A stretch of 41,772 bases of DNA. It comes from an uncultured Anaerolineae bacterium. GTDB lineage: Bacteria; Chloroflexota; Anaerolineae; CG2-30-64-16. Where the stretch lies: contig CAKZKT010000092.1 in assembly GCA_937124585.1 (NCBI GenBank), positions 1 to 41,772 on the forward strand, read 5' to 3'. Of this stretch, positions 20,515-30,041 are shown piece by piece; the first letter of the stretch is position 1, and each line of letters starts with the position of its first letter. The position numbers and the translations under genes were made by a program. The notes under the pieces were generated by a model, which saw only the letters and a program-made list of their open reading frames with translations, was not told the DNA's origin and made no database searches.

Positions 20515-20543
20515 ATGATACCACGTCTACCGCGGCGGGTCAA
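20515..20543 (-). promoter_or_regulatory. Promoter at a gene junction, upstream of the 19270-20433 glycosyltransferase
   Basis: TTGACC (20543-20538), 17 nt, TATCAT (20520-20515) on the minus strand; each box matches consensus at 5 of 6. The TGA stop of the upstream gene (20542-20540) lies within the -35 box. Confidence 0.7.
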
Positions 20544-21742
20544 TGCGCCAGCATCCGATAAATCTCCAGCGTGCGCCGGGCGGTCTGTGACCAGCTGAAG
20601 CGGGCCGCCTGGCGCAGCCCTCGCCGCCGCAGATCCTCGGCCAGGCCGGCATCATCGAGCACACGGGTGATCGCCGCGGCCAGCGCCTCCACGTCGAGCG
20701 GATCCACCAACAATGCAGCCTCGCCGGCCACTTCGGGCAACGACGACGCATTGGAACAGATCACCGCCGCGCCGCACGCCATCGCCTCCAACACGGGCAG
20801 GCCAAAGCCCTCGTACAGCGACGGGAAAACAAACGCCCTGGCCCCGGCGTACAGCGCCGGCAGGTCGGCGTCTGCCACCGGGCCGAGGAACAGCACCCGA
20901 TCGGACAGCCCCAGCGCGTCGACGCGCGCTCGGGCCTCGGGGTAGCGGGCATCCCACGCGCCGGCGATGACGAGGCGGATGTCTGGAGACTGAAAGCCGG
21001 ATGCCGTCACGATGTGCCAGGCCTCGACCAGGCGCGCCAGATTCTTGTGCGGCTTGTTGCTGCCCAGGTAGAGGACGTAGTTTTCGGGAAGCGAAAGGCG
21101 CGAGGCGGGCGCGATGAAACGTGAAACATCCTGGGCGGCCAGGGCGTCGGCGTACAGCTCCACCCTGCTCCCTGACCCCTCGCCTCTATCCCTCGCATCT
21201 GCAGCCAGGGGGATGACGACGATCCGTTCCGGCGACAGACGAAAATGCGCCAGGATGTCGCGGCGGGTCGCCTCGGAGATAGCAATCACGATGTGCGCGG
21301 CCCGCAACGCTAGCATGGTCGTCCAGCGGAACAGCAGCCGGGCGCGCGCGGTGCTGTGCTCGGGGAAGAGGAGAGGGATCAGGTCGTAGACGGTCAGCAC
21401 GGTCGGCAGGCCGGGCCGATAGGGCATCAGATAGTAGGAACTGTGGTAGACGCCGAACGCCGGAAGCTGAGAGCCGGCGAGCCGGGCTTCGAAATCGAGG
21501 TGGCGCAGCAGGCGCGGAAGTTGCCATTGTTGCCGGAGCGAAAAGGGGGAGGCCGACACCGGGATCAGTCCTACCCGCTCCGAATGCAGTAGCGACAGCG
21601 GATGCACGGGATCGTACAGGACCGTCAGCCGCTCGTCGGCGGCCAGCAGCGGCGCCAGCGCCCCAGCCAGGCCGGTCACGTAACGGCCGATGCCAGGAAA
21701 ATGCAGAGTCGCCGTGCGCGCGTCAAGGATGTAATGAGGCAT
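20540..21742 (-). CDS. Glycosyltransferase, GT4 family (paralogue A)
   Basis: GT-B enzyme of 400 residues from ATG at 21742 ([21 protein letters not shown]); a GTG at 21769 would add nine residues. AGGAG lies 12 nt before the ATG, a little far. Motifs are [12 protein letters not shown] at the N-terminus, [18 protein letters not shown] at the hinge and [14 protein letters not shown] as the E-x7-E element. The last 110 residues are very close to those of the gene at 21917-23053 ([23 protein letters not shown]), indicating tandem duplication followed by N-terminal divergence. These mannosyltransferase-like proteins usually act on nucleotide-sugar donors; the donor here is unknown. Confidence 0.92.
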   Translation of the reverse strand: MPHYILDARTATLHFPGIGRYVTGLAGALAPLLAADERLTVLYDPVHPLSLLHSERVGLIPVSASPFSLRQQWQLPRLLRHLDFEARLAGSQLPAFGVYHSSYYLMPYRPGLPTVLTVYDLIPLLFPEHSTARARLLFRWTTMLALRAAHIVIAISEATRRDILAHFRLSPERIVVIPLAADARDRGEGSGSRVELYADALAAQDVSRFIAPASRLSLPENYVLYLGSNKPHKNLARLVEAWHIVTASGFQSPDIRLVIAGAWDARYPEARARVDALGLSDRVLFLGPVADADLPALYAGARAFVFPSLYEGFGLPVLEAMACGAAVICSNASSLPEVAGEAALLVDPLDVEALAAAITRVLDDAGLAEDLRRRGLRQAARFSWSQTARRTLEIYRMLAH

Positions 21743-21890
21743 CGGGACGATCTTCTCCTGGACCGACACACAAAATGCGTCCTGATTGTTGGTCGGATAG
21801 CGGAATCCCTCGATGGCAATGATCCATCGTGCGATGTCACTGCAATCGCCGCCATCGCAACGCCCTCGCTCACCCGATTACACGGGCCGC

Positions 21891-21920
21891 ATGATACCAC
21901 GGCCTCGCGCCCCGGGTCAA
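21891..21920 (-). promoter_or_regulatory. Promoter at a gene junction, upstream of paralogue A
   Basis: TTGACC (21920-21915), 18 nt, TATCAT (21896-21891). As at 20515-20543, the stop codon of the upstream gene is embedded in the -35 box. The two junctions share TTGACCCG and GTGGTATCATG. Confidence 0.7.
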
Positions 21921-23053
21921 CGCATCTGCGCCCGGTAGACCTCCAGCGTGCGTTGTGCGGCCTGCGCCCAGCTGAAGCGCGCGGCCTGCTGCAGGCCACG
22001 CAGCCGCATTTCCTCGGCCAGCGCCGCGTCAGTCAGCACGCGGCCGAGGGCGGCGGTCAGCGCGTCCACGTCGAACGGATCCACCAACAACGCCGCTTCG
22101 CCAGCCACCTCAGGCAACGATGAGCTGTTCGAACAGACAACCGGCGTGCCGCAGGCCATTGCCTCCAGCACGGGCAGGCCGAAGCCCTCGAACTCGCTGG
22201 GAAAGGCGAGCACCTGGCTGCCGGCGTAGAGCGCCGGCAGGTCGGCGTCGTCCACCCAACCCGGAAAGATGACCGCCTGGCGCGCCGGCGACTCCTCCAG
22301 TCGGGCAAAGAAATCGGCATAGAGCCAGCCCCGCTTGCCCGCGATCACCAGCGCGTCGGTGAGCCGTGCGGCGTGCAGGCGCTCGAACGCGGCCAATAGA
22401 CGGATCAGGTTTTTGCGCGGCTCCAACGTGCCCACGAAGAGCAGGTAGCGGTCGGCCAGGTGGTAGCGAGCGCGCGCGGCCGCCACGACCTCCGGCGACT
22501 GCGGCCGGAAATGGGCATCTGCCGCCTCGTAGATGACGGTGATCTTCTCGGCGGGCACGCCGTAGGCCGCCATCACATCGCGCTTCGTCTGCTCCGACAC
22601 CGCGATGATATGACCGGCGCGGCGGCAGAAGAGTGGCATGGTCGCGTTCAAATACCAGCGGTTGAGCGGCTTGTGATGCTGCGGATAACGCCGGAAGATC
22701 AGATCGTGGACGGTGAGGACGGTCGCCGCGCGGCGCAGCGGCAGGAGCAGGTGCTCGGTGGCGTGAAACAGCGTTGCGCCGGGCAGGAGGCGGTCGAAGC
22801 CGACACCGGCAAGCTGGCCCAGCCACACGAGCATCCGCCATGGCTTGTAGCCCAGGCTGACGGTGCGCGCCGGCACGTGCTCCAGGCCGGGCAGGGGCTG
22901 GATGCCGGCCTCACGGTTGTAGAAAAAAGCCAGATCGGTAGACGGATAGATTGATAGATCGCGGGCAAGGAGGGCGCGGGCCAGGCTTTCGGCGTAGCGG
23001 CCCAGGCCGGCGCGACGATGGACGGCGGCAGAGATGTCGAGGTAAATAGTCAT
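21917..23053 (-). CDS. Glycosyltransferase, GT4 family (paralogue B)
   Basis: 378-residue GT-B enzyme starting at ATG 23053 (MTIYLDISAAVHRRAGLGRY). The frame stays open upstream to 23287, but that part overlaps the preceding gene and has no family similarity. It shows VLTVHDLIFRRYP, AVSEQTKRDV, FVGTLEPRKNLIRLLAAFE and [14 protein letters not shown], typical of GT4 mannosyltransferase-like enzymes. It lies 20 nt after the GT2 gene. Its C-terminal third nearly duplicates that of paralogue A. Confidence 0.93.
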   Translation of the reverse strand: MTIYLDISAAVHRRAGLGRYAESLARALLARDLSIYPSTDLAFFYNREAGIQPLPGLEHVPARTVSLGYKPWRMLVWLGQLAGVGFDRLLPGATLFHATEHLLLPLRRAATVLTVHDLIFRRYPQHHKPLNRWYLNATMPLFCRRAGHIIAVSEQTKRDVMAAYGVPAEKITVIYEAADAHFRPQSPEVVAAARARYHLADRYLLFVGTLEPRKNLIRLLAAFERLHAARLTDALVIAGKRGWLYADFFARLEESPARQAVIFPGWVDDADLPALYAGSQVLAFPSEFEGFGLPVLEAMACGTPVVCSNSSSLPEVAGEAALLVDPFDVDALTAALGRVLTDAALAEEMRLRGLQQAARFSWAQAAQRTLEVYRAQMR

Positions 23054-23073
23054 CAGGCTACAACTCGCTGCGA

Positions 23074-23895
23074 TCAGGCGCCGGCCATTCGTGCATAAAA
23101 AGGCAGCAGCAACCGCAACAACAGACTGGCCGGCAGGCCATAGTGTTTGGCATAGAAATAACACAGACTTTCGCGATAGGCGCGCCGCGCGGCCGAATTC
23201 TGCGCCAGGCTCTGGCCGCCGATGTGGGTGATCGCGACCTGGGGATTGTAGTAGACGCGCCAACCAGCCCGGCGGATGCGCAGGCACCAGTCGTTGTCCT
23301 CGAAATACATGAAGATCAGCTCATCCAACAGCCCGGCCCGGTCTATCGCCTCCCGGCGCACCATCAGACACGCGCCGGAGACCCAATCCACCGCCTGAAC
23401 GGCATCGGTTGCCCAATCGTGGAGCGGCCGGCCGAAGAGGAGCCGGTTGGCGCCGCGACGCAACAGATAGCCGAGAGTTGGGTCGCCGCCGAACGCATAG
23501 GGCTGCGGCGAGCCGTCGGGACGGAGCAACCGCGGGCCGACCGCGCCGGCGTCACCGTGTGCTTCCATGAAGGCAACCAATCCCGCCAGCGCGCCGACCG
23601 GAACCACCGTGTCGTTGTTCAGCAAGAGGACGTAGCGGCCCCGGCTGGCCTGAATGCCGATGTTGTTGGCCCGCGCAAAGCCGAGGTTCTCGGCATTGGC
23701 GATGAGTCGGACGTGGCCGAACTCCTCGCGCACCATCTCCGCGCTGCCGTCGGTCGAAGCATTGTCCACCACGAACGTTTCGACGTTGGAATGTTGAAAC
23801 GTTGAAACGTTGTTTTGCACCGAGCACAAGCAGGCGCGCAGTAACTCGCGGCCGTTCCAGTTCAGGATGATGATCGAAAGAATGGGCTGCGCCAT
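23074..23895 (-). CDS. Glycosyltransferase, GT2 family (rhamnosyltransferase-like)
   Basis: Inverting GT-A enzyme of 273 residues. It has [18 protein letters not shown] at the N-terminus, [10 protein letters not shown] for nucleotide binding, [21 protein letters not shown] (DXD-equivalent), the acceptor segment [15 protein letters not shown], and [18 protein letters not shown] with the catalytic ED motif, as in dTDP-rhamnosyl transferases. Between the first helix and second strand is the unusual stretch [14 protein letters not shown], encoded by an AACGTTTC-type microrepeat. Six nt separate it from the upstream GT gene, so they are in one operon. Confidence 0.92.
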   Translation of the reverse strand: MAQPILSIIILNWNGRELLRACLCSVQNNVSTFQHSNVETFVVDNASTDGSAEMVREEFGHVRLIANAENLGFARANNIGIQASRGRYVLLLNNDTVVPVGALAGLVAFMEAHGDAGAVGPRLLRPDGSPQPYAFGGDPTLGYLLRRGANRLLFGRPLHDWATDAVQAVDWVSGACLMVRREAIDRAGLLDELIFMYFEDNDWCLRIRRAGWRVYYNPQVAITHIGGQSLAQNSAARRAYRESLCYFYAKHYGLPASLLLRLLLPFYARMAGA

Positions 23896-23901
23896 GGCAT
23901 C

Positions 23902-25206
23902 TCAGCTCAACAACCGATGATAAAGCTCCCGATATTGCGCAGCCAGCACATCGAGCGCGAAATGCTCGCGGGCAAAGCGCCAGGCGCGCGCGCTGAAATC
24001 CGCGCGTTGGGCCTGCCAGCGCGCCAGCCATGCGGCCATCTCATCGGGCGACGCCTCATCAGAGACAATGCCTAGATCGTGCTGACGCACGATATCGGCG
24101 GCCGCGCCGGCCCAGCGGTTCACGAGCACCGGCAAGCCTGCGGCCAGGTACTCGGTAAACTTAACAGAAAGAATGGTGCGTGCCAGCAGATGAAAACGCG
24201 CCGTGCGCCGCGCCTGTTCCGATACACCGATCGGCAGCACGGCGAGGTCGGCGCCGGCCAGGTAGCGCACCACGTCGGCCGGCCGGGCCGCGAGGACGGT
24301 GCAGCCGCTCTGGGGCAGCGCCTCGCGCACCGCAGCCGCTACCCGTGACTGCATGGCGTCGGCCTCGCCGCTGCGCGATGAGACCAGCAGCAAAAAATGG
24401 CACGGCGCTGCGCCGGCTGCCGCCTGCACCTGGCGGAAAAGCGCCAACGTCGAGGCCGGATCGAACCAGGAGCCAGCATATGCCACCACCAACTGATCGG
24501 CCAGCGCCAGGTCAGCGCGCGTCTGACTGCGCCAGGCCGCAAGTGCATCCGGCGTCGGCACGGGCGTGCATGTCGGCGCGACGAGCAGCCGATCACGCGC
24601 CTCCGGATACTGTTCGGCCAGGATGTCGGCCATCGGCTGTGAAACACAAGCAATGGCATCGGCGCGGCGGATCAGCCCGGCTTCGATCTGCTTCCATGTT
24701 GCGAACGAGAGATCGTCGAGAAGGATGCTTTTCCCGCTGTCGAGCCGGACGGCGCCTTCTTCGGGATACAGGGCCCGCGTGTCGAAGATCAACCGACTGC
24801 CGACAAGCCGTTTGACATCGTCGCCGACGAGCATCGCCGGATAGGAACGACAATGAACAAGGGCTGGCCGCCAGCGCCGTGCGATCCAGGCCGCAGCCAG
24901 CCGCGCCTGGAGCCGGTAAAGCGCCAGCCAGGAGCGGGACATATAAAAATGCCGCGTGAGAAAGAAGATCGGCAGCACATGCAGCGCGATGCCGGCCTGC
25001 GCCAGTTCATCGCGCCGCGCGCGCAGACGCCGTCCATAACGCAGCCAGTTGACGATGGGATACAGCGCCACCACCTCCTGGCGCCAGGATGCGCCCTGCG
25101 CCCGCATCGCCCGCAGCACGTCGAAAACCTGGGAACGGATCAGGGGCGATTGCACGACATCCTCGACTGCGATGAGATAGACGGCCGTGGACGCGGAAGC
25201 TGCCAT
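23902..25206 (-). CDS. Glycosyltransferase-like GT-B protein
   Basis: 434-residue protein with GT4-like organisation: an N-terminal Rossmann domain (YLIAVEDVVQSPLIRSQVFDVL), FDTRALYPEEGAV, ACVSQPMADILAEQYP at the domain junction, VVAYAGSWFDPASTLALFRQ opening the second domain, and SVKFTEYLAAGLPVLVNRW near the C-terminus, standing in for the usual E-x7-E. ATG at 25206 has AGGAG upstream. It lies 15 nt after the AsnB-like gene. Donor and acceptor unknown. Confidence 0.82.
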   Translation of the reverse strand: MAASASTAVYLIAVEDVVQSPLIRSQVFDVLRAMRAQGASWRQEVVALYPIVNWLRYGRRLRARRDELAQAGIALHVLPIFFLTRHFYMSRSWLALYRLQARLAAAWIARRWRPALVHCRSYPAMLVGDDVKRLVGSRLIFDTRALYPEEGAVRLDSGKSILLDDLSFATWKQIEAGLIRRADAIACVSQPMADILAEQYPEARDRLLVAPTCTPVPTPDALAAWRSQTRADLALADQLVVAYAGSWFDPASTLALFRQVQAAAGAAPCHFLLLVSSRSGEADAMQSRVAAAVREALPQSGCTVLAARPADVVRYLAGADLAVLPIGVSEQARRTARFHLLARTILSVKFTEYLAAGLPVLVNRWAGAAADIVRQHDLGIVSDEASPDEMAAWLARWQAQRADFSARAWRFAREHFALDVLAAQYRELYHRLLS

Positions 25207-25221
25207 CCGAACACTCCTTTG

Positions 25222-27234
25222 CTAGACGCCCATGGCCCGATGCCAAAGCTCTATGGCCAGACAACGCCAGAGCGTCGTCGCGAGGTCGACGCCCTGCACG
25301 TGGCGGTCGAGCAGGCGTAGCACAGCTTCGGCCCGGAAATAGGGTCGGCCGCGAAACTCGGGCGAAGTCAGGATCTCGCGCGCCCAGGGCGCCAGCTCCG
25401 CGCGCAGCCAGACATCCTGCGGCGTGCTGAAGCCGAGCTTGTCCTGCCGCAGCCGCACATCCTCCGGCAGGATCCCGGCCATGGCCTGGCGCAGGACGAA
25501 TTTGGTCACGCCGTCCCGAATTTTCTGCCGGGGAGGCAGCGCAAAACAGAGCTCCACCAGCCGATAATCGAGGAATGGGACGCGCGACTCGATGGAGTGC
25601 GCCATGGCATTGCGGTCATCGAAGCGCAGCAACGACGGCAACGGATCGAAGCTGAGCGCGCGCTGAAGCCCCTGCGCCAGCCGCGAGCCGACCCCGTCCG
25701 TTGGCCGCCAGCGCGCCTCGGCGCCGGCCTGGGCCGCAGCGACGAAATCGCGCGCAAGCCAATCCAGGCCCAACGCCGCCCGCTTCTTCAGCCGCGCTTT
25801 GAGCCCGGCCGGCAGCAGGTTGGTCGCGATGCTGCGGGCCTCCTGGCGCGCTGCCGTCTGGTGCAGCACGAGGTGACGTCGAAACTCTCGCCAGAGGGTC
25901 GGCCAGCGGCCGCTCGCTGCCAGGTCGGCGAAATAGTTGGGGAAGAAACCCAGGTAGCCGGCCAGCAATTCGTCGCCGCCCTGACCGTCCAGCGTCACCG
26001 TGACGCCGGTCTCCCGCGCCAGCTTGAAGACACACCACTGGGCGAAGATACTGGTCGAGACGAACGGCTCTTCCTGGTGATAGAACAGCGGTCGCCATTG
26101 CTCGCGCAATTCGTGCGGGGACGGATAGGTCATCCGAGCATCCACATCCGCCGCGCGGATCACAGAGGCGATGAAACGACCCTCATCGTGCCGGAGGTCG
26201 GCATAGCGAGCCGAGAAAGTCTTCTGCTGCGCCTCCATGCCCACCACGCGCAGTCCGCGCTCGCGGATCAGCCGACTGATGACGCACACGACCGCGGAAG
26301 AGTCCAGCCCGCCGCTCAGGCAAGTGCCGACCGGCACATCGCTGATCAGGTGGCGACGCACGGCGTCTTCGAAGAGCTGGCGGAAGGCAGCGGCGTAGGC
26401 AGCGTCGGAAGACAGATGGATCTGCCGGGTCGGGTCGAGCTGCCAGTAACGCCGCAGTTCCGCTGTGCCACCGCTCAGGTCGAGCGTCAGGTTATGCGCC
26501 GGAAGCAAAGCCCGCACACCCTCGAAGAAAGTCGCGTCCGTGTGATCGCTCAGGTTCGCGGCCAAAAAGTCATAGACCATGGCCTCGTTCGCGCGCCGTG
26601 GGATGCCCAACGCCAGCAACGCCTTGATCTCCGACGCGAAGGCGAAGCGCCCCGCCTCCTGCCAGAGGTAAAGCGGCTTGATGCCGATGCGATCGCGGGA
26701 AAGCAGCAGCCGACGCCGGGGCATATCCCAGATGGCAAAGGCCCACATGCCGTTGAAGCGCGCCGTGCATTTCTCACCCCATGCCTCGTAGGCATGCAGG
26801 ATCACCTCGGTATCGCTGTGCGAGACGAAACGATGGCCGGCGTCCGTCAGTTCCGCGCGCAGATCGTCCGCGTTATACAGCTCACCATTGTAAACGATCC
26901 AGACCGTGCGCTCCTCGTTGCACATCGGCTGATGGCCGGTCGGCGTCAGGTCCAGGATGGCGAGGCGACGATTCGCCAGGGCGAACGTGAAACGCTGTTC
27001 CCCAACCGCCTTAGGCGTCAGCCGGCCGACCGGCGCGTAGGGCAGAGGGTAGCCGAACACATCGGCAGGCGTGTCGTCGCCGCCGAAAATGGCATAGTCT
27101 CCGGCCGTCGCATCGCCCAACAAATAGCCCACGTCATCCGGCCCACGATGGCGAATGGCATCGGCCATGGCGCGCAGATCGGCCACAGCCACCGGTTTGC
27201 CATTCAGATGAACCAATCCGACAATGCCACACAT
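25222..27234 (-). CDS. asnB: Asparagine-synthase-like amidotransferase (glutamine-hydrolysing)
   Basis: 670-residue class-II amidotransferase. Residues 1-220 are the glutaminase domain with catalytic Cys2 (MCGIVGLVHLNGKP), HRGPDD, NRRLAILDL, YNGELYN and SDTEVILHAYE. The synthetase domain has the ATP-pyrophosphatase loop LSGGLDSSAVV at residues 306-316, then TLDGQGGDELLAGYLGFFP and DRNAMAHSIESRVPFLDYRL. Family members make asparagine, but in O-antigen and capsule loci relatives such as WbpS amidate uronic acids. Its place between a flippase and glycosyltransferases, near a diacetamido-uronate pathway, makes a sugar substrate plausible. I cannot separate the two from sequence alone. Confidence 0.92.
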   Translation of the reverse strand: MCGIVGLVHLNGKPVAVADLRAMADAIRHRGPDDVGYLLGDATAGDYAIFGGDDTPADVFGYPLPYAPVGRLTPKAVGEQRFTFALANRRLAILDLTPTGHQPMCNEERTVWIVYNGELYNADDLRAELTDAGHRFVSHSDTEVILHAYEAWGEKCTARFNGMWAFAIWDMPRRRLLLSRDRIGIKPLYLWQEAGRFAFASEIKALLALGIPRRANEAMVYDFLAANLSDHTDATFFEGVRALLPAHNLTLDLSGGTAELRRYWQLDPTRQIHLSSDAAYAAAFRQLFEDAVRRHLISDVPVGTCLSGGLDSSAVVCVISRLIRERGLRVVGMEAQQKTFSARYADLRHDEGRFIASVIRAADVDARMTYPSPHELREQWRPLFYHQEEPFVSTSIFAQWCVFKLARETGVTVTLDGQGGDELLAGYLGFFPNYFADLAASGRWPTLWREFRRHLVLHQTAARQEARSIATNLLPAGLKARLKKRAALGLDWLARDFVAAAQAGAEARWRPTDGVGSRLAQGLQRALSFDPLPSLLRFDDRNAMAHSIESRVPFLDYRLVELCFALPPRQKIRDGVTKFVLRQAMAGILPEDVRLRQDKLGFSTPQDVWLRAELAPWAREILTSPEFRGRPYFRAEAVLRLLDRHVQGVDLATTLWRCLAIELWHRAMGV

Positions 27235-27280
27235 ATCTCAACTCTCAGTTGACCCATGCGCCGGTCGGCGCACAACAAGC

Positions 27281-27312
27281 CATGAAAACAAGCCGTGTCC
27301 ACGTGCCAGGCA
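27281..27312. repeat. Half copy of the GTGCCAGGCAC element in the flippase-asnB gap
   Basis: CATGAAAACA then AGCCGTGTCCACGTGCCAGG occur here; positions 27291-27312 match 13088-13109 exactly, and the preceding CATGAAAA is shared. The second arm of the hairpin is missing. A separate stem TGCGCC/GGCGCA lies at 27257-27272. Confidence 0.7.
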
Positions 27313-27363
27313 TCCTGTCCCGCAATAGCGCGCACACAGCCACCGACGACGGCCATTTTGCGA

Positions 27364-28821
27364 CTACAGCCATGCTCGCAGGCGTCCACGCACCCATCCC
27401 AGCCCCAGGCGCACTTCCTCGAGGCCGATGATGCCCAGGAGGAAAAGCGCCGCGCCGAACGCGGCGCACACGACGAGCTTGAGGCCGACACCCGGCCAGA
27501 AGCTCAGCTGATTGGCTGCCAGCGCGATCAGCCACGCCAGCACACACAGGACGATGAGCATCAGCACCTTCCGCCCCTCATAGGGGATCGGATAAACGCG
27601 CTGAGCGAGCACGTAGGCGAGGCCGGCCGCAACGCCGTAGGCCAGCATTGCGGCCAGAGCCGCGCCGATGTAACCGAGCCGCGGCGTCAGAAGCAGATTG
27701 AAAATGACGCAGGCGGCCGCAGCGGCCGGCACGCTGTAGGCCAGCAGGCGTGTGCGCTTCGCCAGGATCAGGCCGATGTTGACGATGTAATAGCTGCAAT
27801 CCGCCACGACCTGCAGCGCCATCAGCCCGGATACGGCCGCACCGTCCAGGTAGCTGGCCGTCGTGAAGATCAACAGCATCTCTTTGGCGAAAAGCGCCAC
27901 AACCACGACGCCGGCGCCCGCCACGATCCAGAAATAGGTCAGCGCTTTGGCATAGACCTGGAGGGCATTTTCCTGCTTCTGGAGCGAAAACGCAAATGGC
28001 CCCCAGGCAGTCAGGAAGGCGCTGGTGAAGAGCACCAGCGGCGCGCTGGCCTTGTTGCCCACGGCCAACAGCCCGACATCGGCAACCGAGCCGTAATGCA
28101 ACAGAAAATAGCGATTCGAATACGCGATCAGCCAGCCGCCGAGCGCGGTCGGAATGAGCGGCAGGCCGACGTGCAGCAACTTCGCCAGCCACTGCCGCGA
28201 GAAATGCGGAACGAGCAGCCGCCGCGTGGCCCAAAAGCCCATCGGCAGGATCAGGACGGCGGCCAGCAGCGGCCCGGCGAACGCGCCGCTCACGCCCCAG
28301 CCCAGGCCGACCACGAACAAGATGCTCAGGCCGACGCCGAGCAACAAGTTGCCGATCGCCAGGCCGGCGTAGACCCAGGGCCGGCGGCTCAGCCGCAGCA
28401 GCTCGATCAGGAAGCCGGCCATGGCGTTCGCCGGCGCAGTCCACACCGCAATGCGGATGGTGTTGGCGGCCAGCGCATCGCGGAAGAGAAGCACGGCGAT
28501 GGCCGGCGCGGCCAGATTGATCGCCGCTGCCATGAGCATCGAAAGGCCCACGCGCGTCGCCACGGCGGTCGTGATCATCGCGCCGCGATCTTCGGCGCCG
28601 GCGTTGTCGTAAAAATAGAGCGCGGCCGCCGTGTCCATGCCCAGGGTGGCGGCCAGGGTCAGAAACGCCACCAGGGTCGTCAGGGTATCTATCTGGCCAT
28701 ACTCGCCCGGCAGAAAGACGCGCGTGTAGACGGGCACGAGCAACAGGCCCACCAGGCTGCGGGTGGCGCTCACCAGCCCGTAGACAGACGTGTCTTTGAC
28801 CAGGTGACGGAGACGGATCAC
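27364..28821 (-). CDS. Polysaccharide flippase (Wzx/MOP superfamily)
   Basis: 485-residue membrane protein with about 12-14 hydrophobic helices, belonging to the MATE/oligosaccharidyl-lipid flippase superfamily. The N-terminus (LVKDTSVYGLVSATRSLVGL, PVYTRVFLPGEYGQIDTL) is the usual Wzx start. It should move undecaprenyl-linked oligosaccharide to the outer face for the ligase/polymerase. The start is GTG at 28821, overlapping the stop of the upstream glycosyltransferase (GTGA). Confidence 0.92.
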   Translation of the reverse strand: MIRLRHLVKDTSVYGLVSATRSLVGLLLVPVYTRVFLPGEYGQIDTLTTLVAFLTLAATLGMDTAAALYFYDNAGAEDRGAMITTAVATRVGLSMLMAAAINLAAPAIAVLLFRDALAANTIRIAVWTAPANAMAGFLIELLRLSRRPWVYAGLAIGNLLLGVGLSILFVVGLGWGVSGAFAGPLLAAVLILPMGFWATRRLLVPHFSRQWLAKLLHVGLPLIPTALGGWLIAYSNRYFLLHYGSVADVGLLAVGNKASAPLVLFTSAFLTAWGPFAFSLQKQENALQVYAKALTYFWIVAGAGVVVVALFAKEMLLIFTTASYLDGAAVSGLMALQVVADCSYYIVNIGLILAKRTRLLAYSVPAAAAACVIFNLLLTPRLGYIGAALAAMLAYGVAAGLAYVLAQRVYPIPYEGRKVLMLIVLCVLAWLIALAANQLSFWPGVGLKLVVCAAFGAALFLLGIIGLEEVRLGLGWVRGRLRAWL

Positions 28822-30041
28822 GGCGCGATATGTGATGCGTGGTGCGCGATTGATGGCGTCACCGCCAGGAGACGACGATACACATCGAGCAGAACCTGTT
28901 CCTGCGCCTCCCAGTTGTACACAGCGGCCGCGGCCAGCGCGCCGTCGCGCATCCGGGCATACAGATCGGGATCACCCAACAGCCGGTTGCACGCCTCGGC
29001 GATGGAAGCGGGCGAGGTCGGATCACACACCAGCCCGCAGCCATACGCCTCGCAGATGCGGCGCACGATCGGCAGGTCGCTGGTCACTACCGGCAGGCCG
29101 ACCGCCAGGTACTCGAAGAATTTGTTGGGCGAAGAATAGCGCAGGACAGGGTGGTGGATCTCGGTCGGGATCACGCCGATCGTCGCGCCGGCCGTGTAAT
29201 CGAGCAATACAGCGGGCGGCACCGCCGGCAGGACGAAGGCACGGCCGGCGAAAGGTGGCTGTGCCGCCAGGGCAGCCAGCTCCTCGAACTGCGGCCCCCG
29301 ACCCATCACCACGACCACCCCGCGTTCCAGCAGCGGCGCGGCCCGGATCAGGTTCTCCAGGCCCACGCCGTGTCGGTCGCGCACCAGCATCCCCTGGCAG
29401 ATCACGATGGGCGTGTCCGGGCTGACGCCGATCTGCTCGGCCATGAGGGTCGTGCGCAGCGCAGATGTCTGCGGCCGCGGCGGACAGTTCATCACCACGG
29501 CCGGCCGGGAGATGCCGTAATGCCTGGCCTGCAGATCGGCCAGGACATCGTTGACGGAGATCACGGCGTCTGCTTTGTGCCGCACGACCCAATCGGTGAG
29601 CACGCTCCACAGCCAGTTGAGGGAGCCGATGAACGGGCCGAAATAGCCGACGCTGCCGCGCAGCGTGATGAAGCCGATCTCGTGTGCGTCGTAGAGCAGC
29701 TTCGCGCCGGCCACCTGCCGCGCCGCCAGCCAGGCGGGCAGCACCGCGTCCGAGTCATGCGCGTGATAAATGCGGGCGCGCAATGCTGCGGCGGTCTGCG
29801 CCATCCGCCAGATCGCACGCGGAAACAGATTGATGCCGCGCTCCAGCCGCGTTCGCGCGCGCTCGACCGGCACGCGCACGATCCGAAAGCCCTGACGCGT
29901 TTCCTCCTCGGCGGGGCCATAGATGTTCAACGCAACGACGGTGACAGCGTATCCGCCGCGCGCCACCGAAGCCGCCTCCTTGAGAACGCGCTGATCGGTG
30001 CGACAGTCGTTGCGCACGAGCATACATACCTGCGCGGTCAT
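28818..30041 (-). CDS. Glycosyltransferase, GT4 family
   Basis: 407-residue GT-B protein. Features are CMLVRNDCRTDQRVLKEAAS at the N-terminus, YHAHDSDAVLPAWLAA, LLYDAHEIGF, PIVICQGMLVRDRHGVGLENL at the hinge and SPNKFFEYLAVGLPVVTSD as donor-site element. These resemble capsule glycosyltransferases that recognise UDP- or GDP-sugars. The ATG overlaps the stop of the 30038-31099 gene, and its own stop overlaps the flippase start, so translation of all three is coupled. Confidence 0.9.
   Translation of the reverse strand: MTAQVCMLVRNDCRTDQRVLKEAASVARGGYAVTVVALNIYGPAEEETRQGFRIVRVPVERARTRLERGINLFPRAIWRMAQTAAALRARIYHAHDSDAVLPAWLAARQVAGAKLLYDAHEIGFITLRGSVGYFGPFIGSLNWLWSVLTDWVVRHKADAVISVNDVLADLQARHYGISRPAVVMNCPPRPQTSALRTTLMAEQIGVSPDTPIVICQGMLVRDRHGVGLENLIRAAPLLERGVVVVMGRGPQFEELAALAAQPPFAGRAFVLPAVPPAVLLDYTAGATIGVIPTEIHHPVLRYSSPNKFFEYLAVGLPVVTSDLPIVRRICEAYGCGLVCDPTSPASIAEACNRLLGDPDLYARMRDGALAAAAVYNWEAQEQVLLDVYRRLLAVTPSIAHHASHIAP

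Noticed and set aside
23054-23287. 78-codon extension of GT4 paralogue B
   Set aside because: Overlaps the GT2 coding region; family N-terminus starts at 23053.
27295-29139. 614-codon plus-strand frame opposite the flippase
   Set aside because: Starts in a repeat half site and runs Arg/Gln/His-rich opposite a clear membrane protein.
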